A stretch of DNA of 64,000 nucleotides from Marinomonas fungiae. Lineage in GTDB: Bacteria; Pseudomonadota; Gammaproteobacteria; Pseudomonadales; Marinomonadaceae. Under the pieces are notes generated by a model, which was not told the origin of the DNA, did no database searches, and was given only the letters and a program-made list of their open reading frames with translations. The number at the start of each line of letters is the position of its first letter. Positions within the stretch are counted from its first letter, which is position 1. This document shows, one piece after another, positions 9,671 to 18,392 of the stretch. The translations under genes were made by a program, and so were the position numbers. The DNA lies in NCBI RefSeq assembly GCF_001418205.1, contig NZ_LIQF01000003.1:248001-312000 (forward strand), read 5' to 3'.

Positions 9671-12600
9671 TCATACTTTTTTTGTTTGTTTTACCCCTCT
9701 GTGGCCTAATACCAATAGGCAGGGGGTCAGAATTAACGTTAAGGGTGTGGCAAATGCTAAGCCACCAGCAATGGCGGTTGAGAGCTGCGTCCACCATTGC
9801 GACGAAGGCGCGCCAATGCTGAGCTGCTGATGAACAAAGTCTATATTGAGCTGAAATACCATGGGCATTAGTCCTAATATAGTGGTAATGGTCGTCAACA
9901 TAACTGGGCGAAGGCGCTGTACTCCAGTTCGAATGGCCGCCTCTTTGACTTCCATCCCTTTGCGACGTAATCCATTAAACGTATCGATCAAAACGATGTT
10001 GTTGTTTACCACTACACCGGCCAACGCTATGGTGCCAACGCCACTCATAACAATGCCAAAGGGCTCGCCTTTTAATAGTAAACCGATAAAAACGCCCATT
10101 GTTGAAAAGATGACGGCACTCAAAATCAGTAAGCATTGAAAGAAGTTGTTAAACTGCGTCACCAAAATGATGGTCATAATAAAGAAGGCAACACCGAAGG
10201 CTTTCAACAGGAAACTGGCTGCTTTCTGTTGGTCTTCAGTATTACCACGAAACTCATATTGCAGGCTATCTGGCAGATCGGCTTGCTCGAGTTCTGCTCT
10301 TATCCCCTGAATAACTTGATCGACGACTAGACCATCTTGAACATCTGCAGAAATCTTAATCGCTAATTTACCATCTACTCGATGAATATAGCCCTGTTTA
10401 GGCGCAGCGTAGCGAGTCACAAAATTACTCACAGGTACGATGCCTTGACTGGTTGGGATATGCAGTTGGTCTAATTGATCTAGGGTTCGTTGATTGGTGG
10501 GGAAGCGAAGCATAATGTCGATTTTGTCATCCGCGCCTTCGGGTAAAAAGTCCCCAAGCTTAATGCCTGTAGTCACCAATTTGACGACATTGCCTAACAT
10601 GTTGACATTAACATCGAATTTGCTGGCTTCTGCACGATCAATTTGTAAGCGCCACTCAATACCGTCTAAAGAGCGGTCGTCGTTGGCAGAAATGATGGCA
10701 GGGTGTTGTTGAAGGCGCTCTAATATTTGATCAGCAGCTTGATCAAGTACAGAGCTAAATTTTGAGCTCAATTGAAGCTCTATATCTGAACCTGATTGCG
10801 GCCCACCTTGCTCAACTTGTGTTGTGACTTTAATACCTCTGATTTGTTCTGTCTGCTCTCGGACTTCAGCAAGTACATCATTAGCTGAGGCACGTAGATT
10901 CCAATCAATAAATTCCATGGTGATGATGCCAATGGCATCAGGTGAAGCATTGTCTGGTGGTGTGGTGTAAGTTGTTGCAATGACGCTCTTAAATTCTTTG
11001 TGTTGTAAAATGAGTGCTTCTACTTGCTGTACATACTGATCTTTTTCTAGCAATGAATAATCACCACGTGCGCGAACCTCAAGGTTGGCCACTTCGGGTT
11101 CGACGGATGGGAAAAACTCTATACCTCTACCAAAGGCGACATAGATTGCGATCACCCCAAAAAGCATGAAAACGGCAACCAACAAAACACTCACTGGGCG
11201 CTCTACAAGACGCATTAACAAACGGCCATATTGACCAGTAAAGCCTTTTAATTGACTTAGATGACCATGCTCAGCGAGCTGCAGAGTTTGCAAAGCGGAA
11301 GCTGAGTAGCTTCCGGGTTTACCTATGATTGAGCCAAGTGTTGGCAATAAAATCAGTGCCATCAAAAGGGAGGCCGACAAGGTTGCAATGACGGTGATCG
11401 GCATATAGCGCATAAATTCGCCAACGATATCTGGCCAGAAGAGCAATGGCATGAAGACCGCCAGCGTGGTGGCGGTTGAGGCGATAATTGGCCAAGCCAT
11501 ACGTTGAGCGGCTGCGGAGTATGCAGTTCGTTTGTTGGCACCTTCGGCAAGCTTGCGGTCAGCGTATTCAGTGACCACGATTGCGCCGTCTACGAGCATG
11601 CCGACACTCAGAATTAATGCGAACAATACCACCATGTTAATGGTGAATCCTTGCAAGCTAAGAAACAGTATGCCCGTTAGAAAAGCACCTGGGATGGCTA
11701 TACCTACTAACAATGCTGAGCGGATACCTAATGCCCAGACGATTACGATCATCACTAATAAGGTGGCTGCTAGAACGTTATTAAATAAGTCGTTCAACGA
11801 GGTTTCAATTTCCTCTGATTGATCTTGAGTAACGCTGAACTGTACGCCATCAGGCCATGAAGCCTGACTTTCACGAACAATCTCTTTAACAGAATTAATG
11901 GTATCAATAATATTGGCGCCGACTCGCTTTGAAACAGCAAGGGTGATGCTAGGCTGCCCATTTACGCGAGCAAAGTTGTTTGGGTCTTCAAAGGTAAGTT
12001 CACCATTAGCAATGTCTTTCACCCGAACAACTTGCTGACCAGATATCTTAACTGGCAGCTCCATGATGTCTTGTTCGGTTTTTAATAGGCCTGGTACCTT
12101 AATTGGAAATCGACCCGCGCCAGTATCTAAATTGCCTGCCGCTACCAGCTTATTATTGTTCGATAGAAGCGCTGCGACTTCTGAGAGATTTAAGCCATAG
12201 CTGTCCAGCTTTTGTTGGTCGATAATGATCTCTGCTTGTTGCTCTCGATCTCCATTAATCTTGGCCTCCAGCACACCTTCAACGGCTTCAATATCATCTT
12301 GTAAGCGATTGGCTACTCGGCTAAGAGTGGCGAAGTTTACGTCACCAAAAAGGTTAATGCGAACGACCGGAAAGGTAGATAGGTTAATTTCAGTAACCGT
12401 GGGCTCATCGGCATCGCTTGGGAGCTCGCTCTTAGCGCGATCAATTTTATCTTTGGTGTCAATAATAGCCTGATCAATATCAGTACCCGATTGAAACTCA
12501 AGGATAATCGAAGCATGTCCCTCGGATGCGGTAGAGCGAAGTTCCTTTAATCCTTCGACGCCCCGTAACTCTTGTTCAAGAGGATGTACCAACAGGCTAT

Positions 12601-12781
12601 CCGCATCCTCAGGTGATATACCTTCAAGCGTCACTGACACATACGCCATCGGGATGGTGATGTCCGGGGTACTTTCTTTTGGGATTTCTATATAGGAAAC
12701 CGTTCCGGATAAGATAATTAAAGCAAATAACAAGAGTACGGTACGAGATCGGGTCAGGGCCGCATCGATCACAGTTCTCAT
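9671..12781 (-). CDS. RND-family efflux transporter, inner membrane pump
   Basis: 1036 aa, full RND length, two 6-helix halves each with a large periplasmic loop. It would export drugs, detergents or similar amphiphiles from the periplasm using the proton gradient, with the membrane fusion protein encoded just upstream and an outer membrane channel encoded elsewhere. TM4 reads SVGMLVDGAIVVTEYADR: the first aspartate of the usual DD pair is present and the second is glycine. TM1 region, GVEGLKELRS, and the C-terminal MPMVFQL are family typical. Overlaps the fusion-protein gene by 4 bases (ATGA). Substrate unknown. Confidence 0.92.
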   Translation of the reverse strand: MRTVIDAALTRSRTVLLLFALIILSGTVSYIEIPKESTPDITIPMAYVSVTLEGISPEDADSLLVHPLEQELRGVEGLKELRSTASEGHASIILEFQSGTDIDQAIIDTKDKIDRAKSELPSDADEPTVTEINLSTFPVVRINLFGDVNFATLSRVANRLQDDIEAVEGVLEAKINGDREQQAEIIIDQQKLDSYGLNLSEVAALLSNNNKLVAAGNLDTGAGRFPIKVPGLLKTEQDIMELPVKISGQQVVRVKDIANGELTFEDPNNFARVNGQPSITLAVSKRVGANIIDTINSVKEIVRESQASWPDGVQFSVTQDQSEEIETSLNDLFNNVLAATLLVMIVIVWALGIRSALLVGIAIPGAFLTGILFLSLQGFTINMVVLFALILSVGMLVDGAIVVTEYADRKLAEGANKRTAYSAAAQRMAWPIIASTATTLAVFMPLLFWPDIVGEFMRYMPITVIATLSASLLMALILLPTLGSIIGKPGSYSASALQTLQLAEHGHLSQLKGFTGQYGRLLMRLVERPVSVLLVAVFMLFGVIAIYVAFGRGIEFFPSVEPEVANLEVRARGDYSLLEKDQYVQQVEALILQHKEFKSVIATTYTTPPDNASPDAIGIITMEFIDWNLRASANDVLAEVREQTEQIRGIKVTTQVEQGGPQSGSDIELQLSSKFSSVLDQAADQILERLQQHPAIISANDDRSLDGIEWRLQIDRAEASKFDVNVNMLGNVVKLVTTGIKLGDFLPEGADDKIDIMLRFPTNQRTLDQLDQLHIPTSQGIVPVSNFVTRYAAPKQGYIHRVDGKLAIKISADVQDGLVVDQVIQGIRAELEQADLPDSLQYEFRGNTEDQQKAASFLLKAFGVAFFIMTIILVTQFNNFFQCLLILSAVIFSTMGVFIGLLLKGEPFGIVMSGVGTIALAGVVVNNNIVLIDTFNGLRRKGMEVKEAAIRTGVQRLRPVMLTTITTILGLMPMVFQLNIDFVHQQLSIGAPSSQWWTQLSTAIAGGLAFATPLTLILTPCLLVLGHRGVKQTKKV

Positions 12782-13899
12782 AGTTGTTTTCCTTGTATGA
12801 TCTCAGCATCTACATGATCGCCAGCTTTTACAAATCCCTGTCCCGCTGTAATTACAAAGGCTCTATCCTCAAGTCCAGTGATCCAAACTTTATCTTGCTC
12901 GGCACGTACAATGGATACCTGATGTTGTTCAACCCTATCTCCATTAAGGATTTTGATAGACATTTGTCCACTATCATTAATGCTCAATAATGCCGGTGAT
13001 ACGGAGTGCGCTTTGACTTTTTCTAAGTGCAAGATAATCTCGGCGCTGAGGTTGCTGGGAATAAATTCTTGTGTGTCGTCCAATGTAATCTCAATGGGAA
13101 TGGCGCGTGTTTGGCTATCCGCCATGCTGCTCATATAGCTAATTTTACCGTGCCATTTTAAGTCTTGAATAATCACATCTGCTGCAGAGTCTAGCTGAAC
13201 GCTACGCGCATAATTCTGTGGCACTTGGGCCGCTATTTTCATCGGGGTGACATCAACCATCATGGCAACCTGATCTCCTACACTCAGCCATTGATTTGGT
13301 TGAATTGAAAACTCGTTCACGATGCCACTAAAGGGGGCTAGTACTTGGCTGTTTTCAAGATCAATTTCAAGGTCGGCAAGATCGGCTCTGGCACTTGCTA
13401 AGGCAGCTTCAGCGGTGGCAAGGCTAACCTTTGAGGTTAATCTTTGGTCGGTCAGACGTTTGACGCCTTCAAGCTCCAATGATCTTTGTTTGAGTAGCGC
13501 TCGTGCTTGGAGGATGTTTTTTTGTAAGCTTCGATCATCGATTTTAATTAATGTTTGATCGGCATTAACTCGGTCGCCTTTTTTTATCAATACATCGGTG
13601 ACACGGCCAGCCAGTTGACTGTTAACAGTTAAAGTTGTGTTGGCGATTGTGTAGCCACTCAGGCGCAATGTCTGTGAAATCCATTGAGCATGTTGTTCTT
13701 TGGCGCTGACTTTAAAAAGGCTTTTAGTAGAGCTTTGCTCAGTATCAATGGTGCTAACCCTTGGTTTGCTTGAAGGCTCATCCGTTTGTGCTTGCACAAT
13801 GCCGTGTTCACCGCTAAATAACCAAATTGTGGCTATGACTCCCATCCCGATTGCAATGATAGGGCCAAGTTTGTTACTGAAATCCATGTACTGCTCCAA
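12778..13899 (-). CDS. RND periplasmic adaptor (membrane fusion protein)
   Basis: 373 aa. N-terminal membrane anchor (about 13-29), then the HlyD/AcrA layout: lipoyl-type half NSQLAGRVTDVLIKKGDRV near residue 92, a coiled-coil hairpin (about 120-165, rich in Ala/Leu/Arg), second lipoyl half VLAPFSGIVNEF near 185, and beta-barrel and membrane-proximal domains. First gene of a two-gene operon with the RND pump; stop and pump start overlap. No lipobox cysteine is visible at the N-terminus, so it is anchored by a helix rather than lipid. Confidence 0.92.
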   Translation of the reverse strand: MEQYMDFSNKLGPIIAIGMGVIATIWLFSGEHGIVQAQTDEPSSKPRVSTIDTEQSSTKSLFKVSAKEQHAQWISQTLRLSGYTIANTTLTVNSQLAGRVTDVLIKKGDRVNADQTLIKIDDRSLQKNILQARALLKQRSLELEGVKRLTDQRLTSKVSLATAEAALASARADLADLEIDLENSQVLAPFSGIVNEFSIQPNQWLSVGDQVAMMVDVTPMKIAAQVPQNYARSVQLDSAADVIIQDLKWHGKISYMSSMADSQTRAIPIEITLDDTQEFIPSNLSAEIILHLEKVKAHSVSPALLSINDSGQMSIKILNGDRVEQHQVSIVRAEQDKVWITGLEDRAFVITAGQGFVKAGDHVDAEIIQGKQL

Positions 13900-14136
13900 A
13901 GCATTCGAGTGGTAGAGTTTGCGTAAATTATAAACACCTCACCCGCAAGACTGACACTCGTTTATTCGCTAAATTGATAACTTTATAACAATCGGCCAAT
14001 TGAAAGCGGCGAAAATCCTGCTTCTTTTAAAGGAAATTTATTAAAAATCAACGTAAAAACGCGGCTGTTGTTAATTTTTTCGCCGGAACAGTGGTAACAT
14101 TGCGCCATCAAATTGACCCTGTTTTTACGGAATACT

Positions 14137-16044
14137 ATGAGTTTATTAACACTCGACCAAGTGAGCGTGGCTTTCGGCCATCATCCGTTGTTAAGTAAAG
14201 TCAGCTTTTCAGCTGAAGCTGGAGAGCGTGTTGCCATCATCGGCCGCAACGGCGCTGGCAAATCTACCTTTTTAAAAATCATTGCAGGTGAAGTCATTCC
14301 AGATGAGGGAGTGATACGCGTTGAAGGTGGTATGCGCGTTGCGCAATTGCCTCAAGAATTACCCGAAGCAAACAATAAAACCGTTCGTGAAGTTGTCAGT
14401 GAAGGGGGCGGTGATATTCATCTCTTGATGCAACGCTACAATGAATTGCTCGCGGACTATGATGAAGCTCATCATGACGAGTTGGCTCGGATTCAAAATG
14501 AATTGGACAAGCGTCAGGGCTGGGACTTAGATCAACGAGTGAATCATATGATTCAGCGTTTGGCGTTGCCAGCAGATAAACTTATGTCTGAATTGTCTGG
14601 TGGCTGGCGTCGTCGAGTAATTTTAGCGCAAGCGTTGCTGTCTAATCCTGATGTGTTGTTATTGGATGAGCCTACCAACCATTTGGACGTCCCTACCATC
14701 GAGTGGATGGAGAGCCAACTAAAGCAATTCCGTGGCTTGATTCTGTTTATTACACACGACCGTCGTTTCCTTGAAAACCTAGCCAACCGCATCATTGAAT
14801 TGGATCGCGGTAACATGCTGTCATTCTCTGGCAACTTGACAGCCTTCTTAGATTACAAAGAAAAGTTGTTGGAAGAAGAAGAGCGAGCTAACGCTTTATT
14901 CGATAAAAAACTTGCCGAAGAAGAAGCTTGGATTCGCCAAGGTATTAAGGCTCGTCGTACCCGTAACGAAGGCCGTGTTCGTGCCTTAAAAGCACTGCGT
15001 GAAGAGCGTAAAGAGCGAGTTAACCGCCAAGGTACCGCGAAGATGGCGCTAGACAGTAAAGAAAAGTCTGGCAAGTTGGTGGCCGAGTTCACGCAAGTGG
15101 CGCATTCGTTCGGCGACAAAGTCATTCTTCAGCCAATGGATCTTGTGGTTGGTCGTGGTGATCGTATCGGTCTAATCGGTCCTAACGGTTGCGGCAAGAG
15201 TACCTTCTTAAAAATTCTTTTAGGTCAGCTAACGCCGAACCAAGGTACTGTTCGTCAAGGTACAAAACTTGAGATTGCTTACTTTGATCAGCTGCGTGAC
15301 CAGTTAGATCCAGAGAAAACTGTGGCGGATAACGTTGGTGAAGGCAAAGACACCATCGAAATCAATGGTCAAAACCGTCACATTATCGGCTATCTACAGG
15401 ACTTCTTGTTCCCGCCAGAGCGTGCTCGTACTCCGGTAAAAGCCCTATCTGGTGGTGAGCGTAACCGTGTTTTACTGGCCAAACTGTTCACGAAGTCTGC
15501 CAATCTATTGGTTTTAGACGAACCGACTAACGATCTAGATGTAGAGACGTTAGAGCTTCTAGAAGAGCTACTAATGAACTACGACGGTACTCTACTGCTA
15601 GTGAGCCACGACCGTGCGTTCCTAGACAACGTTGTCACCAGTACCATCGCTTTTGAGGGTAACGGTAAGGTGCAAGAATATGTTGGTGGCTACGAGGATT
15701 GGATTCGTCAAGGGGGCAAATTTCCGGATGAATCCACTGCTGAGGTTGAGAAACCAGTGAAGGCAGAAAAGAAATCCGAAGCACCAAAAAAAGCTGCGGA
15801 GCCAGCAAAGCCTAAGAGTAAATTAAGCTACAAACTTCAACGTGAGTTTGATTTGATGCCTGATTTGATCGCTGAGCTTGAAGAAACATTAGAAGAGCTT
15901 GGCAATATTACCGCCGCCGCAGATTTTTACACCGGTGATCAGGATAAAGTTCAGGCAACCTTAGCCAAGCTTGCTGAAACCGAACAAGCGCTCGAGAATG
16001 CGATGGAACGTTGGGTCGAGCTTGAAGAAATGCAAAACGGATAA
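14137..16044 (+). CDS. uup: ABC-F family ATPase Uup
   Basis: 635 aa, the length of E. coli Uup. Two ABC domains with no membrane segments: Walker A GRNGAGKST (36-44) and GPNGCGKST, signatures LSGGWRRRV and LSGGERNRV, Walker B LLLDEPTNHLD and LVLDEPTNDLD. A charged interdomain linker and a C-terminal coiled-coil extension after a Lys/Ala/Pro-rich stretch are typical of Uup, a ribosome-linked and DNA-binding ABC-F protein. ATG at 14137 chosen over an in-frame TTG at 14113. Only 5 bases separate it from the DUF2760 gene, so it heads an apparent four-gene transcript with two Hsp70 genes. Confidence 0.95.
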   Translation: MSLLTLDQVSVAFGHHPLLSKVSFSAEAGERVAIIGRNGAGKSTFLKIIAGEVIPDEGVIRVEGGMRVAQLPQELPEANNKTVREVVSEGGGDIHLLMQRYNELLADYDEAHHDELARIQNELDKRQGWDLDQRVNHMIQRLALPADKLMSELSGGWRRRVILAQALLSNPDVLLLDEPTNHLDVPTIEWMESQLKQFRGLILFITHDRRFLENLANRIIELDRGNMLSFSGNLTAFLDYKEKLLEEEERANALFDKKLAEEEAWIRQGIKARRTRNEGRVRALKALREERKERVNRQGTAKMALDSKEKSGKLVAEFTQVAHSFGDKVILQPMDLVVGRGDRIGLIGPNGCGKSTFLKILLGQLTPNQGTVRQGTKLEIAYFDQLRDQLDPEKTVADNVGEGKDTIEINGQNRHIIGYLQDFLFPPERARTPVKALSGGERNRVLLAKLFTKSANLLVLDEPTNDLDVETLELLEELLMNYDGTLLLVSHDRAFLDNVVTSTIAFEGNGKVQEYVGGYEDWIRQGGKFPDESTAEVEKPVKAEKKSEAPKKAAEPAKPKSKLSYKLQREFDLMPDLIAELEETLEELGNITAAADFYTGDQDKVQATLAKLAETEQALENAMERWVELEEMQNG

Positions 16045-16049
16045 TCACT

Positions 16050-16643
16050 ATGGCAGATGAAATTAAATCGATCGGCTTTGTATCGCGTTTTTTTGGCGCG
16101 TTTGGCCAGTTTTTCAAATACATGGGCAATGGTCAGTACGCAGCTCGCTGTTCAGCTGTGAGCAACGGACAAAAATTTGCTTCGGAAGTAGAGCCTGAGG
16201 TCATCACAAAAACGGTAGAAGTTGTGAAAGAAGTCGAGGTGCAAGCACCAAAACTTGATACCGTCAGTGAGGATGGTGCGCTTCAGCTTCTTCAATTGTT
16301 GCAACAAGAAGCACGTTTTATTGACTTCGTTAAAGAGAGTATTGAAGGCTACAGCGATGCAGACGTTGGTGCCGCAGCGCGTCAAATTCATGCGGGTTGT
16401 GCAAAAGTCGTAAACCAATACTTTACCGTAGATGTGGTTAATGCCGCGCCGGAAAATAGCCGTGTTGAAGTCGCTGCTGGCTACGATCCTAAAGCGATCA
16501 AGCTAGAGGGACGCGTACAAGGTGAAGGCCCTTACGCAGGCACTTTGATTCATCCAGGTTGGCAAGTGACCGCAACCAACCTACCAAAAGTTTCTAACAC
16601 AGACAGCCTACATATTTTGGCGCCTGCGGAAGTAGAGGTTTAA
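16050..16643 (+). CDS. DUF2760 domain protein, partner of the following Hsp70 genes
   Basis: 197 aa. N-terminal stretch with amphipathic aromatic residues (FVSRFFGAFGQFFKYM), a Glu/Val-rich coiled region (about 47-68), then the DUF2760 domain (about 70-197) with LLQLLQQEARFIDFVKE and the end PYAGTLIHPGWQVTATNLP. The family has no assigned function; it is generally found next to the two Hsp70-like genes seen here. The stop is directly abutted by the GTG of the first Hsp70 gene. No enzyme motif is visible; an adaptor or co-chaperone role is only a guess from context. Confidence 0.85.
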   Translation: MADEIKSIGFVSRFFGAFGQFFKYMGNGQYAARCSAVSNGQKFASEVEPEVITKTVEVVKEVEVQAPKLDTVSEDGALQLLQLLQQEARFIDFVKESIEGYSDADVGAAARQIHAGCAKVVNQYFTVDVVNAAPENSRVEVAAGYDPKAIKLEGRVQGEGPYAGTLIHPGWQVTATNLPKVSNTDSLHILAPAEVEV

Positions 16644-18392
16644 GTGGCACAGTATTTTATTGGTATCGATCTGGGTACCACACACTCAGCAGTGTTTTAT
16701 GCAGAACAGGGCGAAGATGCGAGCCTACAACAATTATTAATTCCACAATTGACAGCCGCTGGCCGTGTGGAAGAGTTGGCATTACTACCATCTTTTGCTT
16801 ACTTTCCTCATGCAACGGAATTTTTAGAAAGTGACCGTCACTTACCTTGGGGTAAGGTCGATGTGATCGTGGGTACATTGGCACGTGAGCTCGGTGGTAA
16901 GTCACAAGGTCGAATGGCGCAGAGCGCGAAAAGCTGGTTGTGCCACACTCGTGTCAATGCCGATGAACAAGTATTACCCGTTGATGCAGTGGAAGAAGTT
17001 GAAAAAGTTTCTCCGGCACAAGTCACTGAGTGGTACATCGAACATCTGGTTAATGCGTGGAATCATAAATTCCCTGATGCGCCGATGGCGAACCAACAGG
17101 TGGTTATCACAGTACCGGCTTCCTTCGATCCAGCGGCTCGTGCCATCACAGAAAATGCTGCCAACAAGGCTGGCCTTCGCGCTCGTTTGATTGAAGAGCC
17201 ATTGGCAGCCTTTTATGCTTGGTTGGCTGATCAGCCAAAATGGACCGACTCCCTAAACGTTGATGATCATATTTTGGTGGTTGACGTAGGCGGTGGTACG
17301 ACAGACTTGTCATTGATCCAAGCGGTAGACCAAGAGGGCAGTCTTGGTCTGGAGCGTGTTGCCGTAGGTCGTCACATCCTTTTAGGTGGTGACAACATGG
17401 ATATGACGCTGACTTATCATCTGGCGGGGCAGCTAGCACAGCAAGGCACACAGCTAGAGCCGTGGCAAATTACTGGCTTAACACAAGCTTGCCGTGAAGC
17501 CAAAGAACGCTTGCTAGGTAATCAAGATTTATCAGAAGCCACTGTTGTTGTGCCAAGTCGTGGACGTAGTTTGTTTAACAACAGCATTAAGGCAACGCTT
17601 ACTCAAACAGATGTTCAGCAGCAATTGCTAGCGGGGTTCTTTCCGTCTGTAACACTTGGTGATCGTGCTCAATCAGCGCCGCGCTCAGGGTTTGCGGCGA
17701 TCAACCTTGATTACGAAGCGGATCCAGCCATTACGCGTCATATCTCGGAGTTTCTTGCGACGGTTGAAGTTGTTCCTAATAAAGTCTTGTTAAACGGTGG
17801 TGTATTTAATGCCAAGCCGATTCGAGACCTACTAGAGCAACGGCTACAGGAAATGTTAGGTGAACATACCGAGCTGACCATGCTTACGCCTGCGCATCTT
17901 GATTATGCTGTTGCTAAAGGGGCAGCCTTCTATGAGAAAGTACAGCAAGAAGGCGGTGTTAAAGTTAAGAGCGGCCTTGCTGCGAATTACTACATTGGTG
18001 TAGCAAGCCCTATGCCTGCGATTCCTGGGATGGCGCCGCCAGTAGACGCACTGTGTGTGGCACCGTTTGGCTTAGAAGAAGGCTCGGACGAGCAAATACT
18101 GCCGAATGAGTTTTCTCTTGTGGTGGGTGAGACCGTGACATTCCGCTTTTTCCAATCACAGGGCGCTGAAGCGGATACATTGGGTAAAGTGATCCCTTCA
18201 TTCTCTGTGCCCGCATTGAGTGAGCTAAGTCCGTTATCGATTGCGTTGGATGCAGGTCATTACCAAGAAGGTGACATGGTGCGCATCCGCCTGTCCGCGC
18301 GAGTAACAGAGTTAGGCTTGTTGTTACTGCAGGCTCACGATGTGAAATCAGACTTGGTATGGACTATCGAATTCCAAGTTAGGGAGTCTTAA
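16644..18392 (+). CDS. Hsp70 family protein, short form
   Basis: 582 aa, GTG start immediately after the DUF2760 stop. Actin-like ATPase domain about 1-440: phosphate-1 loop IGIDLGTTHSAV, phosphate-2 VVDVGGGTTDLSL near 205, adenosine motif VLLNGGVFNA near 380. The remaining about 140 residues look beta-rich (for example NEFSLVVGETVTFRFF) and could be a reduced substrate-binding domain; the helical lid of DnaK is absent. No DnaJ or GrpE gene is nearby. Its last base overlaps the ATG of the next Hsp70 gene. Client and co-chaperone unknown. Confidence 0.9.
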   Translation: MAQYFIGIDLGTTHSAVFYAEQGEDASLQQLLIPQLTAAGRVEELALLPSFAYFPHATEFLESDRHLPWGKVDVIVGTLARELGGKSQGRMAQSAKSWLCHTRVNADEQVLPVDAVEEVEKVSPAQVTEWYIEHLVNAWNHKFPDAPMANQQVVITVPASFDPAARAITENAANKAGLRARLIEEPLAAFYAWLADQPKWTDSLNVDDHILVVDVGGGTTDLSLIQAVDQEGSLGLERVAVGRHILLGGDNMDMTLTYHLAGQLAQQGTQLEPWQITGLTQACREAKERLLGNQDLSEATVVVPSRGRSLFNNSIKATLTQTDVQQQLLAGFFPSVTLGDRAQSAPRSGFAAINLDYEADPAITRHISEFLATVEVVPNKVLLNGGVFNAKPIRDLLEQRLQEMLGEHTELTMLTPAHLDYAVAKGAAFYEKVQQEGGVKVKSGLAANYYIGVASPMPAIPGMAPPVDALCVAPFGLEEGSDEQILPNEFSLVVGETVTFRFFQSQGAEADTLGKVIPSFSVPALSELSPLSIALDAGHYQEGDMVRIRLSARVTELGLLLLQAHDVKSDLVWTIEFQVRES

